From Moesziomyces globuligerus (taxonomy: Eukaryota; Basidiomycota; Ustilaginomycetes; Ustilaginales; Ustilaginaceae), in assembly GCA_030849465.1 (NCBI GenBank), contig JARVLF010000002.1, forward strand, positions 248,001 to 312,000: a stretch of 64,000 bases of DNA, given 5' to 3'. The notes below the pieces were generated by a model. The model did no database searches. It saw nothing but the letters and a program-made list of their open reading frames with translations, and had not been told where the DNA came from. This document shows positions 29,447-39,629 of this stretch, piece by piece; the stretch's first letter is position 1, and every line of letters begins with the position of its first letter. The translations under genes and the position numbers were made by a program.

Positions 29447-30742
29447 TTAGCGCCAGAGGAGTGGGGCTGGTTGGGCAGCGTGAGGTTTCCAGCGCGTGGT
29501 GGAGACGCGATCGGCGGACGAGACAGAGCCGTCGGTGCAGACGAGCCTGTTCTTGTCCTCGCCCGAGTGCGACGCTGGTGCGGGGACAAAGTCGTAGCCT
29601 GCGCAGCGGATGTACTCTACGACGGGCTGCGACGCTTCGTCGTAGACGAGGTCGATGTGTTTGCCACCGTCGTACATGCCTGCCGTCACCGCACCCAGCC
29701 AGGTCCTGGCGAACTCCTCTGCTGCGCCGCGGTGCTGCTTGTCGAGATGGGGGTCGCGGTGTGGACGGATGATGACGAGGTCGACTGCGTCGGGGGGGAG
29801 GGAGGAGGAGAGCGGGGCTGGGACGAAGGCGGATTCGAGCCGGTCGGTGAGCATCGCATTGAGATACACAAACGGACCGTCCAGTTCGATGCTGGTGGAG
29901 GCAAGCGGTTCGAAGGACCGAGTGGAGGGAGAGTAGCGGAGGATGCCGGACGAGGTGGGATGGAGGGTGAGAGACGCGCGAGTCCAGCGGGTGGCGTTGA
30001 GGTGGGCGGCGACTTTGAAGCGTTCGATGCCGGGATGGTTTGTGCGCATCGATGGTGTCTCTGCATCGTGCAGGATCGCGGCGTGCAAGGCATGCGACGT
30101 GACCAAATGACTCAACGTCACCTCCTCCCCCTCGCCACTACCGAGTCGATTGATCAACATGGCCAAAGCCTTGCCGTCCATCGTCGCTCCATGGGACAGG
30201 GCAGATGCAAGCGCACTGACGCTACGTAGCATCACCTCCAACGTAGCCGCGTCGAGGTCCGAAGCACCGGTCCTGGCGAGAGTATGTTGGATCGAAGCTG
30301 TCCAGGCATCGGGATACATGGCCGAGTACAACGCATTGGCAGTTCCTGCAGGAACCACCGCCAGCCGTACCTGCACACCGACCACACAGCCAGCGCCGTA
30401 CAGGCCGTTGAGAACCTCGTGCGTCGTACCGTCCCCACCTACGAGCACGACATCGAGCGGACAGGCGGTCTGGGCCGAAACATGGTCGCGTACCATCGAG
30501 GCGCCGAGTGCAAACCCATCGCCCGCAGCGTGTGTAGGTCGAATCCGAACGACACCCGACCCACCTAGCGCAGAGGCAAGCAGAGGCTCGATGTGCGTCT
30601 CCACCAACCAAGCCCCCAACCCAGACCCCGCTACTGGATTCACAACCACCTCAACCCCTCGCACCATCGCAAGAACCTCACCGACAGATGTATCTGCGTC
30701 GAATCGCACCGTGTGGTCGAATGCAAACCTCCAACCACCCAT
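29447..30742 (-). CDS. Diacylglycerol/sphingoid-base kinase-type lipid kinase
   Basis: A 431-residue protein with a DAGK catalytic domain: VVVNPVAGSG near residue 32-41, the nucleotide-binding VLVGGDGTTHEVLNGL at about 99-114 (GGDGT at 102-106) and VPAGTANALYSAMY at about 130-143. The last motif has Ala where many sphingosine kinases have Ser. C-terminal beta-sandwich blocks follow (DGPFVYLNAML, VDLVIIRP, YDGGKHIDLVY). The ATG at 30742 was chosen because the frame upstream runs through a 17-base homopolymer and is Cys/Gly/Arg-rich. It is probably a long-chain-base kinase (Lcb4/5-like), with ceramide or diacylglycerol kinase as alternatives. It lies 161 bp downstream of SMC3 on the same strand. 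Confidence 0.8.
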   Translation of the reverse strand: MGGWRFAFDHTVRFDADTSVGEVLAMVRGVEVVVNPVAGSGLGAWLVETHIEPLLASALGGSGVVRIRPTHAAGDGFALGASMVRDHVSAQTACPLDVVLVGGDGTTHEVLNGLYGAGCVVGVQVRLAVVPAGTANALYSAMYPDAWTASIQHTLARTGASDLDAATLEVMLRSVSALASALSHGATMDGKALAMLINRLGSGEGEEVTLSHLVTSHALHAAILHDAETPSMRTNHPGIERFKVAAHLNATRWTRASLTLHPTSSGILRYSPSTRSFEPLASTSIELDGPFVYLNAMLTDRLESAFVPAPLSSSLPPDAVDLVIIRPHRDPHLDKQHRGAAEEFARTWLGAVTAGMYDGGKHIDLVYDEASQPVVEYIRCAGYDFVPAPASHSGEDKNRLVCTDGSVSSADRVSTTRWKPHAAQPAPLLWR

Positions 30743-30790
30743 CCCTCCCGATGCAAAGCGTCTCAAAATCCTCTCCAAGCATCCAAATCT

Positions 30791-30807
30791 CCCCCCCCCC
30801 CCCCCCC
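30791..30807. repeat. Homopolymer of 17 C
   Basis: An uninterrupted C-run between SMC3 and the lipid kinase start, probably in the lipid kinase leader; its length is prone to sequencing error. Confidence 0.95.
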
Positions 30808-30903
30808 AACAAACGCACCTGCCCCGTGCGCACACACACGCTGCATCAAGGCCAACCCTACGCGTCAACGCTGCATGGAATTACCGCGATTGGGGGATTT
30901 CAA

Positions 30904-33900
30904 CTAGCGGACGGGCTCGGTGGTAGCCGCGGCCTCTACAAACTCATTGGCCTCGTCGCGACTGATGCTGCGGATGCTGCTGACCTTGTTGGCATCGAAG
31001 AGCACGCCGTAGTGCTTCTTGGCCACCTGCACCATCTCGGGCCGGAAGGTGGTGGTGATGAACTGCGCGTTGTGCGCGAGCTCGCGGATCATGTTGGCGA
31101 CGGCGGTGCGGTAGAGCGCGTCGAGGTTGGCGTCGATCTCGTCAAAGAGGTAGAACGGCGCCGGGTCGCACTTCTGGATGGCGAACACGGTGGCCAGCGC
31201 GACGAGCGACTTCTGCCCGCCGGACAGCTGCTGGATGCGGAGGCCCTCGTCGTGCTTCGAGTTGAACGAGACCTTGATCGCAACACCCGTGTAGTTGTCC
31301 ACCTGGGCGGGCTCGTCATCGCTCGCCTCTGCAGCGCCTGCAGCGCCTGCGGCGCCTGCGAGCTCGGCACGACGTTGCATGATGAGGCGACCTCGACCTG
31401 CCGGGACGAGCTTTTCAAACACCTCTTCAAAGTACTTGCTGACCTGCTTGAACGTGCGTTCGATCGCCTCGTCCTTGCGCTGGTCGAGCACCTCGATGAG
31501 CTCGTGGATGCTCGCCGCGCTCTGCTCGAGCTCGGCCCGGCGCTCGAGGAGCTGATCGCGCTGCTTGGTAAACGAGTTGTACTGCTCGACCGCCTTCTTG
31601 TTGACGTGGCTGAACTTTTTGAGCGCGTCGTTGACCTTGTGCAGGTTCTTGAGCAGCCGATCCGAGCTGGTGGACGTGTACTTTTCAAACGCCTCCTCCG
31701 GGAGCACGCCGAGATCGCGGATGTCCTGGTTGCACCGATCGCGCTGCTCGAGCAGCCGCGTGCGCTTGCTCAGATAGCGCTCGACGTTCTTCTGCTGGCG
31801 AGCGATGGAGCGTGCATCCTCTGCCTGCTCGGCCTTGGTCTTGTCGTACGCCGCCTGCGTGTCCTCGCTGCTCTGCGCGAGCCGATCGAGCTCGGCCTCG
31901 ACCGTCTTGATCCTGCGCTCGCGCTCGGCGATGCGTCTTGCGAGCGCCTCGATCTCGCGCCTGCGCGCACCCACGTCCTGCGTCGTCGCCGCCTCGCTGT
32001 CCTCGCCCGCGAGCGACTCGCCGAGCGCCTCGAGCTGCGCACCCAGCTCCTCCTGCCGCCGACGCAGCTTCTCGTGCAGCTCGATCTCGAGCATCGAGCG
32101 GCGCGCGCCGAGCTCGGCGAGCGTGCGCGCGCGTTCGGCCAGCGCGCTCCTCTGCTCGTCCTCCTGCGCATGCAGCGCGTCGAGCTGCGCACTCTCGCCC
32201 GCCGTCAGGCCGGCGGCCATGGGCGTGCTCAGCTCGTCGTCGAGACCCGCACGCTTCGCCTGCGCCGCCCGCAGCTCGAGCGTCTGGTCCGCCTCGCGCC
32301 GCTCGAGGCTCTGTACGCGTTGCGCCGCGTGCTCCGCCTCGGTGCGCGCCCACTGCAGCTCCTCGCTGAGCGGCGCGCGCGAGCTGCGCGCCTCGTCGCG
32401 CCGGTGCTGCAGCGCATACATCTCGCCCATGAGCGCGGTGATCTCCTGCTCGATCTCGCCCAGCCGCCGCTGCACCTCGTCCTGCTTGGCGCCGTCCGCG
32501 TCGCTCTGCGCTTTCCACTTGCGCACCTCGTTGACCGCATCCAGCCGGCTCCGCCGCGGATCCTGGTAGCCGCCCGAGAGCGCGCCCTTGCGCTCCACCT
32601 TGTCGCCGTCGAGCGTCACCGCGTTGACGCCGTGGCTGCGCACGTACGCCGCCGCAATGTCGAGGTTCGGGCAGATGATGCACCGGCCAAAGATCTGGTG
32701 CAGCGCCGGCGCGACGGCGCGCTCGAACTGGAGCTTCTTGACCATCAGGATGGCGTCCTGCGTGGCCGGGAAGTCGATCTCCTTGGGCTGCAGCCGGTTG
32801 AGCGGCATAAACGTCACGCGTCCGCTGCGCTCGCGGTTCATGACCTCGAGCAGCCGGCTGGCCGTCTCGTCGGTATCCACCACCACGTGGAAGAGCGACG
32901 CGCCCGCGGTCACCTCGACGGCGGTCTTGTACTTGTCGTCCACCGAGAAGAGCTGGTAGACGGGCCCGTGCACGTTGTCCTGCAGGCCGAGCTGCGCGGC
33001 GATCTTGTCGACGGCGACGAGGCCCTGGACGGTGGCCTTGTCCATCATGCCGACGAGCTTGCGCTGCGCGTTCGAGTGCTCGTTGGTGGCGAATGCGAGC
33101 GACGAGCGCAGCACCTCCTCCTCCTTCCACAGATCCTTGCGCAGCTCGCCGAGCTCGTCGCGCCGATCGCGCTTGGCGGCGTACTCGGTGCCGAGCTCGT
33201 GCACCGTCGTCTTGCGGCTCTCGAGCTGGCGCTCGATCTCGTCGGCCTTGCGCAGCGCCGCAGCACGCTGCTCGGCGACGGCGGCGCGCTCGCTGGCCGT
33301 CTCGTCGATGCGCGTCTGCTGCGAGCGGACAAACTGGTCCATGGCGCCGATCTGGCTGCGGAGGTACGTGTCGCGCTCGGCCTGCGTGCGGAACTGCGCG
33401 GAGCGGCCCTGCTTGGAGTAGAGCGCGGCGACGCGCGCCTTGGTGTCCTCGAGCGTCGCGCGGAGCTGCTCGGCCTCGGCGCCGAGGCGTGCGAGCGTGG
33501 GGAGGAGCTCGTCGAGCTGCGCCTGCTTCTGGCCGATCTCGGTGCGGATGCGGACGAGTTCGGCGTCGAGGGCGATGCGACGATCGGCGCGCTTCTCGCC
33601 GACCTCCTCGAGCTCCTCGACGAGCGACTCGACCTGGGCGAGGTGCTTGGCGACGTCGCGGCGCTCGTGCTCGAGCTGCGTCTTTTCGAGCGTGCGCTGC
33701 TCGAGCGACTGGCGCGTCGCGGCGAGTTCGGCCTCGAGGCGCGCGAGTCGCTTTTCGCGCTCGTTGAACTCGGCGCGGCGGAGGTTGCTCGCGTCGAGGT
33801 CTCGGCGACGCTCGTCCTCGAGCTTGTCGAGGAGCTCTGCGCACTCTGCGAGCTCGCGCTGGTGGAGGCTGTACTCGATGCATCTGCGTTCGCGGTCGCG

Positions 33901-34551
33901 GTCGTAGTATTCGCGGAGCTCGTCCTTCTCGTCGTCGAGCTCGCGCAGGCGGTTGTCGATGTAGTCGAGCAGATCGTCGATCTTGGCGCGCTTTGCGGTG
34001 GTGTCGTCGATGATCTTGAGCGACTCTGCGCGGCGCTGCTCGTAGACGCGCGTTCCGGCCACCTCCTTGAGGAGGCCTAGGCGTTCGTGGTCCTTTGCGT
34101 TGGTGAGGTGGGTGATGCGACCCTGAGGCACAATGTAGTAGGGGTTGCTGCGGGAGAAGCCGGCGGATTCGAGGAGGTTGGCGACGTCTGCCTTGGAGGC
34201 CGACTTGCGGTCGATGCTGTACTCGTCCTTCTTGAGGCCGATGGTGCGGCGGAGGACGACCTCGGTGCCGTTGGTGGGAAAGCGGTTGTCCGAGTTGTCG
34301 AAGACGATCTCGACAAAGGCGGAGAGCGTGGCCGAGGTGGAGCTCGAGCTGTCGTGGAGCAGCGACTGGCGCTCCTCGCGCGACATGGAGGTGTAGGCGT
34401 CCGAGAGCACGAAGCGGATCGCCGAGAAGAAGTTGGACTTGCCCGAGCCGTTGCGACCGACGACGACATTGTGGTGCGGCGAAAAGGGCTCGACGGCGGT
34501 CTGGTCGCGGTACGACTTGAAGCCCTGGATGGTGAGCGTCTTGATGTACAT
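30904..34551 (-). CDS. SMC3: Cohesin subunit SMC3
   Basis: A 1215-residue SMC ATPase, the usual Smc3 length. Walker A GRNGSGKSN lies at about 33-41 after MYIKTLTIQGFKSYRDQT, and NPYYIVPQGRI and LLKEVAGTRVYEQRR are the Smc3 blocks that follow. Long coiled-coil arms flank a hinge at about 520-665 (GPVYQLFSVDDKYKTAVEV, GVNAVTLDGD, GALSGGYQDPRRSRLD). The C-terminal head has the signature LSGGQKSLVALA from 1109 and Walker B YLFDEIDANLD near 1137. It has a Lys pair in the N-terminal head region where Eco1 acetylates Smc3 (near RKSASKADV, not certain by eye). An Ala-rich insertion near 1060-1075 (AGAAGAAGAAEASDD) is unusual. Smc3 forms the cohesin ring with Smc1 and Rad21 on chromosomes. Confidence 0.97.
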   Translation of the reverse strand: MYIKTLTIQGFKSYRDQTAVEPFSPHHNVVVGRNGSGKSNFFSAIRFVLSDAYTSMSREERQSLLHDSSSSTSATLSAFVEIVFDNSDNRFPTNGTEVVLRRTIGLKKDEYSIDRKSASKADVANLLESAGFSRSNPYYIVPQGRITHLTNAKDHERLGLLKEVAGTRVYEQRRAESLKIIDDTTAKRAKIDDLLDYIDNRLRELDDEKDELREYYDRDRERRCIEYSLHQRELAECAELLDKLEDERRRDLDASNLRRAEFNEREKRLARLEAELAATRQSLEQRTLEKTQLEHERRDVAKHLAQVESLVEELEEVGEKRADRRIALDAELVRIRTEIGQKQAQLDELLPTLARLGAEAEQLRATLEDTKARVAALYSKQGRSAQFRTQAERDTYLRSQIGAMDQFVRSQQTRIDETASERAAVAEQRAAALRKADEIERQLESRKTTVHELGTEYAAKRDRRDELGELRKDLWKEEEVLRSSLAFATNEHSNAQRKLVGMMDKATVQGLVAVDKIAAQLGLQDNVHGPVYQLFSVDDKYKTAVEVTAGASLFHVVVDTDETASRLLEVMNRERSGRVTFMPLNRLQPKEIDFPATQDAILMVKKLQFERAVAPALHQIFGRCIICPNLDIAAAYVRSHGVNAVTLDGDKVERKGALSGGYQDPRRSRLDAVNEVRKWKAQSDADGAKQDEVQRRLGEIEQEITALMGEMYALQHRRDEARSSRAPLSEELQWARTEAEHAAQRVQSLERREADQTLELRAAQAKRAGLDDELSTPMAAGLTAGESAQLDALHAQEDEQRSALAERARTLAELGARRSMLEIELHEKLRRRQEELGAQLEALGESLAGEDSEAATTQDVGARRREIEALARRIAERERRIKTVEAELDRLAQSSEDTQAAYDKTKAEQAEDARSIARQQKNVERYLSKRTRLLEQRDRCNQDIRDLGVLPEEAFEKYTSTSSDRLLKNLHKVNDALKKFSHVNKKAVEQYNSFTKQRDQLLERRAELEQSAASIHELIEVLDQRKDEAIERTFKQVSKYFEEVFEKLVPAGRGRLIMQRRAELAGAAGAAGAAEASDDEPAQVDNYTGVAIKVSFNSKHDEGLRIQQLSGGQKSLVALATVFAIQKCDPAPFYLFDEIDANLDALYRTAVANMIRELAHNAQFITTTFRPEMVQVAKKHYGVLFDANKVSSIRSISRDEANEFVEAAATTEPVR

Positions 34552-35043
34552 GTTTGCAGCGGAAGGTGGGGGGTGAGGCAGGCCGCTAGCCCTGCTAGCC
34601 CTGGGGTGCGGTGAAGCGTAGGGTGGTGGAGTCGAAGTCTACGAACGCGCGGCAGGCATGACCCGCCTTTGGCTCGAGTGGGATCGAGAGTGGGATCGAG
34701 AATGAGATCGAATGAGATCAAATGGGACGACCGAGACGAGACGAATGCGTGAGGGTATGACCGATCGATGGAGGCTGATGGACAAGGTCGAGTGGCCGAG
34801 TAGCCGTCTGAAGCGCGAGAGAGAGCAACACGCATTCCGCCAAACCAACTCAGCCCGACCGAAGCCTCCAAGACAGGGCGCGTGCCCTTGGCAAATCCCC
34901 ACCGACGGGCGACGTGAGTTAAAGTGCAAACGCGACGCGTCTCGCCTTCTCTGCCTTTGAGCCGGCCCAATGCACTGCAGAACCGCCTTTGCCCCCGGCT
35001 CAGCACGCCACCTGCAATGTAACTCATCGCCACCGAAGCTTGC

Positions 35044-35161
35044 ATCTGCGGCCATAGAAGCTTGAAAGCACCGCATCCCGTCCGATCTGCGAAGTTAAGC
35101 AAGCTGTCGCCTAGTCAGTACTGCGGTGGGGGACCACGCGGGAATCCTAGGTGCTGCAGTT
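35044..35161 (+). rRNA. 5S ribosomal RNA
   Basis: About 118 nt matching the eukaryotic 5S consensus: it starts ATCTGCGGCCAT, has GAAAGCACCGCATCCCGTCC, the box A/intermediate-element region GATCTGCGAAGTTAAGC, GTCAGTACTGCGGTGGGGGAC, and ends GGTGCTGCAGT, whose last bases pair with the 5' end as helix I. A T-rich stretch with a run of seven T follows within 30 bases. It is a lone copy away from any rDNA unit, as in many fungi with dispersed 5S genes. The ends are accurate to about two bases. Confidence 0.93.
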
Positions 35162-35188
35162 CTTCTTTTCATTTCCTTCTTTTTTTGT
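35162..35188 (+). terminator. Likely RNA polymerase III terminator of 5S rRNA
   Basis: T-rich sequence with runs of four and seven T directly after the 5S gene. Confidence 0.65.
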
Positions 35189-35322
35189 TCAGCTCGCTCT
35201 GCTGCCCTCTGCTGCGCTAGCTATCCGCACAGACGCTGTTGCATTTTGTATGGCGTTGATCGCAAAACTGGTTCATTAGGCGTCATCACATCTCGGCACT
35301 GCTGCTGGCGTCGTAAGGGTGT

Positions 35323-36438
35323 TTAGCCGTCGAGGTCCATGGCGGCGGGGTTGGTTTTGGCCTTCTTGGCTCGGGCGGCGTCCTTCTTGCGCTTCTTCTT
35401 GTCGGCTGCGGCCTTGAGGGACGACTGGTCGGATTTGGGTGTGCCGGCCTGTTGGACGAGACGCTGAGCGAGGGGAAGGCCGCCGAGGCGTTTGCCGAGC
35501 ACTGTGTTCTTGCCCGTGGCAGCGATGGCTTTGGCGCGGGCGTCGTCGCGAGCCTTTTTCTTGGCCTCTTCCGCACGTAGCTTCTGCGCCTGCGCCGGTG
35601 TGAGCAAGCGATTCGCCAGCGGCTCGGGGATGCGCTCTGCCAACGGTCTCGGCTTGGCCGGAGCGGGCTTTGCGCTCTTGGGCGCGGTTGGAGTTGGTGC
35701 GCTGGGTTTGGGTTCGGGCTTGGACTTTGGTGTGGCGGGATGGTGTTTCTTGGCGCGTGCTTCGATGAGTTCGGCGGTGCGCACGCGCGAGCGCATACTC
35801 GCGGGGGCTGTGGGAATCGCTGCTGCCACCGCAGCTGCCGGAGCAGGAGTATAGGGTAGTGGAGCGGGAGCAGGGATGAGGTGGTGCGAGGCCTTTTCGC
35901 GCGGTCGTTGAGCTGCCGCTTCGGCAGTGGCACGTTGGAACTGCGCATGCGCATCGCGAGGAATATCGGGCTTCTTGATCGACACCTGCAGGATCCTTCC
36001 ATCGGCCAAGGCTCCGTGGAACTTCTCCACCGCTAGCTCGGCATCCTCGCGTCGATCAAAGGCGACTTCGAACGAGACCGTCGGATGGTTGGCCGAAGGC
36101 GCAGCACGTTGCTTCACCTCCTCCACACGACCAAACGAGGAAAAGGTCAGTCGAACATCCTCCGTCGACGTCCCCACCACCAGGTTCGAAACTACGATCC
36201 ACGTCGGCCCACTGGCACCGCGGATGGTGAACTCGGGGGGCGGATACGATTTGATCGCTGCGGTGGATGGTGCAGCTGCCGCGGTGGCCGCCACCGATTC
36301 GCGTGCTGGTTGCGAGGGTGCGTTAGGTCGGGCGCGCGAATCACGCGCATACGGATCGCTTCGCCGAGACGCCCGCGCATTCGAAGATCCATTGCGTCCC
36401 CTCCCGCGTCGCTCCCCATCCCGCATAGGCACATCCAT
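35323..36438 (-). CDS. RNA-recognition-motif protein (ALYREF/Yra1-like RRM)
   Basis: A 371-residue protein starting MDVPMRDGERRGRGRN. The N-terminus is Arg/Ser/Gly-rich, like RNA-export adaptors. One RRM spans about 79-156, with RNP2-like WIVVSNL and RNP1-like VSFEVAF, and the second half (REDAELAVEKFHGALADGR) resembling the REF/ALY group. After it come Pro/Ala/Lys-rich disordered sequence, a helical segment LAERIPEPLANRLLTPAQAQ, and a Lys/Arg-rich nuclear-localisation-type C-terminus. A nuclear role in mRNA packaging or export is plausible but not shown. The RNP1 lacks the usual aromatic pair, so RNA binding may be weak. The frame is open upstream of the ATG, but that part is Arg/Cys-rich and unlike coding sequence. 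Confidence 0.78.
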   Translation of the reverse strand: MDVPMRDGERRGRGRNGSSNARASRRSDPYARDSRARPNAPSQPARESVAATAAAAPSTAAIKSYPPPEFTIRGASGPTWIVVSNLVVGTSTEDVRLTFSSFGRVEEVKQRAAPSANHPTVSFEVAFDRREDAELAVEKFHGALADGRILQVSIKKPDIPRDAHAQFQRATAEAAAQRPREKASHHLIPAPAPLPYTPAPAAAVAAAIPTAPASMRSRVRTAELIEARAKKHHPATPKSKPEPKPSAPTPTAPKSAKPAPAKPRPLAERIPEPLANRLLTPAQAQKLRAEEAKKKARDDARAKAIAATGKNTVLGKRLGGLPLAQRLVQQAGTPKSDQSSLKAAADKKKRKKDAARAKKAKTNPAAMDLDG

Positions 36439-36989
36439 CGTCACAAGCGAGTGAGTGGTCGGATCGATTTCGCTATGCCGTGTACAGCGGTACTGATGCG
36501 CCGTAAGATCACAGTCGACAGTGATGCGTGAGGCCGAGTCGTGCGTGTGGAGCTTCTGCAAAGGCCGTCGATGGTGGCAGAGAATGCCGTCTCGAGCGGC
36601 TTCCGATAAAGGCATAAAGCGACGCGTCTGTGCGGTCCGCCACACGCCTCCGCAAACGCGCTCGGAGCCGAGATGCTGGAAATCCAACACCGCACGCAAG
36701 CGCACCAACAACCTCGACCCAACCCTCCTCCCAGCACTTGCACATCGACTTTGCTGCCCGCACAACACAGGCAGCACACATGCAGTCCAGCCATGCATGC
36801 TTCTCATCCATGATTCCTGCGGGAGCGCAACGTGATCGTGATTTGGTATCGGCGTGAACAGGACATAACAGAGAAACCGTCGATAGGAACAATACAAACC
36901 CCTCCTCAAAGGGGGTCAGATAGAACGATGCTACGAATCTCGAGCCGGGTCCAACGAGTCGCCGGATTGCGAGCTAGGAGGAAGCTGCC
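36439..36989. other. Intergenic region upstream of RRM gene
   Basis: About 550 bases; the open frames seen here are extensions of neighbouring frames without family similarity. No element was recognised. Confidence 0.45.
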
Positions 36990-38696
36990 TCAGGGTTTGC
37001 CTGCAAAGGCGCCGTTGAAGCGCGACAGGTCCTTGCCTGCCAATATGAACGCTGCCATGCCGACAAACACCACGCCCGCCGCCGCCATGGTCTGCGGACC
37101 GACGACGTGGACGTTTCGGCTCGTATCGGCGCCCGTTCCCGCGCCGTCTTGGCGCAGCGGGCGCGCGCGGTGATGCGAGCCGTCGTGCTTGGGGTGGCCC
37201 GCATCCAGCGCCGCATCGCCGCGCGAGGTGTCGGCGCCGAGCTCGGGCGTCGTCACCTCGGTCGACGTCGAGGGCCGCGTCGAGGTCGAGTCGGCCATGC
37301 TGCGCACCGACTGGCTCGTCGACATGGCGTCGTCGTCGGGGCTTCGACGCGCCAGACGCGCACGCGACGCCGCATCCCACTCGTCCTCCTCGTCCAGCAT
37401 CAGACCCGCCGACGCGCTGCCGTACAGCAACGAGCGCAGCGCGCTGTTGACGTGGCGTCGGCCGCGGCGACCGTTGTTTCGCTTGCCGCGGCCCCCTGCG
37501 CCGTTTGACGTCGACGCCGAGACCGAAGCTGACGACGACGATGCAGCGGCTCCTGCCACGCCGCGCGGGGTCGCATCGGTGGATGTCGCATCCAGGCTCG
37601 AGCCCGAAGTCGCCGAGTCCGCGCCGTCGTCCTCGTCGTCGTCGTCATGTGCGGCCAGAGCGCCCGGCAGATCGTTGTTCAGCTCGTCCTCCATGCGTCG
37701 ATTCGCCTCGTCCCACGCCTGCACCACTTGACGGAGCTCGTCGCGCTCGGTTTGGAGCCCCTGCCGCTCCTTGCGCCAGCTCTCCTCAAAGTCGCTGCGG
37801 AACTCGGTCCAGCGGCCCTCGAAGCCCTTGAGCAGCGCCGCGGTGGATTCTTGCGAGGCGTCCTTGTCCGTGGTGATGGCGGCCGTCTTGTGCTCCACCT
37901 CCTGCTCGAGCGTGTGCACGCGCTGCTCGAGCGTCTTGACCGTGTCGGTGACCTGCGCATGCTGCTCCTGCAGGCCGCGGCTGAGCGCCAAGGCCTGCTC
38001 GAGCTGCGAAGCCAGCTCTTCGAGTCGAGACGAGAGCGCCTCGTTCTGCGCGCGAAGCTCGACGTCGCGCTCGTCGTTCTGCTTGGCGAGGTTGTGCTGC
38101 GTGAGCGGCGATGCGTGTGGCTCGGATTTTGCGTGTGCGTCGGCAGAAGAGGCGCCGGAAGCGTCGGCCTCCTTGGCTGCCGTCTCCTCGGGCTCGCGGG
38201 AACGGTGCACGTCGGCGGCATCTTCCGAGACGAGGTGGGCCGGCATGTCGGGTGGAGCTCGGGGACCGACGTGATGCGCGCTAGAGGAACGCGCGGCGTA
38301 CGCGTCGTCGCCACCGTCGAGGGTGACGGTCTCGACGCTGGCTATGCTGGCGCCGTCGTCGAAATCGTCGTCGTTGTCGAGCGAACGGCCGAGGGGATGG
38401 GCTGCGCGGAAGGTGCCAAAGCCATTGAGGTGTTGACGCGAAGCGGAGGAGGAAGCGACGGCGTCCATCTCGCGCTTGGCCTCTTCCATCTGCATCTTGA
38501 TGGTGCTGACTTCGCGCTTGATGGAGTCGTGCTCTGCGAGTATGGATTCGAGGCTGCGGATCTTGTCGACGTGGGCGGCGAGCGAGTTTTGGGTTTCGGA
38601 GAGTTGTGCCTGGAGTGCCGAGATGGTGGCCGAGTGTGCTTCTGTGGCGGCTTGGTTCTCTGCTTCCTTGGCGCGCTGTTCCTCTTGTTGCTGTTC

Positions 38697-38730
<34 letters not shown>

Positions 38731-39629
38731 GGGTTGGTTGTGCCAGGAAGCGGAGGCACCATGTGCGGGTAGGGTGCGGAGGCGACGGGTGCTGCGCCGC
38801 CGCCGAGGGTCTCGTGAATGTCGTGCATGGTGGTGGTGAGGCTGCCGAGGTCGTTCCAGGTGTCCTTGCTCCTCTGGAGTTCGCTCTGGAGCTTGCTGAG
38901 GACGTGGTCGAAGCTGAAGCCAGCCTTGCTCCTGCGCAAGCCGCCTTCTGCGCCAGGGCCTACGCCGTTGCTGCCGAGAGGGGCGCCGTGCATGCCGCCG
39001 CGATAGAGGCTGGCAAAGTCGTGGCGGAGGCTGAGCGCGTCTTCTGCGGTGAGGACGAGGTAGACGCGGCAGGCGACCTTGTGGTGGATGATGGTCTTGT
39101 TGTCGTCGCCGACAATGTCGATGCCGAACTCGACCATGTCTTCGTTGTGGAGCTCAAAGACGTCGGACTCCTGCGCTTCCGGGGAGAGACGCTCGCCGTT
39201 GATAAAGGTGCCGTTGGAGGACTTGACATCCTTGATGTAGACCTTGCCGTTTTGGGACCAGACCTCTGCGTGCATGCGGGAGAGGACCTTGCTGTCGAAG
39301 TAGCCATTTGTGGGGTTGGGGACGGTTTTTGCGTTTGTCTGGCGTCCGATCTTGATGCGGTTGTTGGGGCCGGGGGGCGCGAGGCTGATCTGTTTGGGAG
39401 CAAAGGTGTCGTTGAGCGGATGGAGGTGGAGGGCGGGGTAGACGAGGCCCTGAGCGTTTGCGGCGGCCTCTGCGCTGGAGTAGACTGGCGGGTTGTTTTG
39501 CTTGAGGCCGTTGGGGAGCGAGGCACCGGCGGCGGTGGGAGCGGGTGAAGCGGCGGAGGAAGGGCCGGAAGCGACACCAAAGTTGGAGGGGGCGTTGGCC
39601 ATGGGAGTTCCGCCCATCATGGATTGCAT
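36990..39629 (-). CDS. FHA-domain, coiled-coil, tail-anchored protein (SLMAP/Far10/Vps64-like)
   Basis: An 879-residue protein starting MQSMMGGTPM. The FHA domain spans about 65-190: IKIGRQ (Arg96), LSRMHAEV (Ser118, His120) and KSSNGTFINGERLS carry the phosphothreonine-binding residues. A polyglutamine run follows near 300-320, then coiled coils at about 325-400 and 480-620, acidic and Ser-rich stretches, and a single C-terminal membrane helix (MAAAGVVFVGMAAFILAG) ending 14 residues before the stop, so it is a tail-anchored protein. This architecture is that of SLMAP/Far9/Far10/Vps64, membrane-anchored STRIPAK subunits acting at the ER, nuclear envelope or mitochondria. The open frame continues 188 codons upstream, but that part is low-complexity leader. 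Confidence 0.85.
38684..38730. repeat. CAG/CTG-type polyglutamine tract in FHA gene
   Basis: Imperfect CTG triplets on the plus strand encode a Gln run (with Glu interruptions) in the FHA-domain protein. Confidence 0.85.

Larger units (their letters stand above)
34552..35322. other. Intergenic region holding the 5S rRNA gene
   Basis: About 770 bases between the SMC3 start and the end of the RRM gene. Short direct repeats gggatcgagag/tgagatcgaat lie at 34680-34720. The only supported element is the 5S gene. Confidence 0.5.

Noticed and set aside
30688..34080. 1130-codon plus-strand open frame antisense to SMC3
   Set aside because: It is the complement of SMC3 codons with G/C third positions; the peptide is Leu/Arg/Glu/Ala-rich with no domain, while SMC3 motifs on the other strand are complete.
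37647..39548. 633-codon plus-strand open frame opposite the FHA gene
   Set aside because: Gly/Val/Cys-rich antisense peptide; the FHA domain and tail anchor are on the minus strand.
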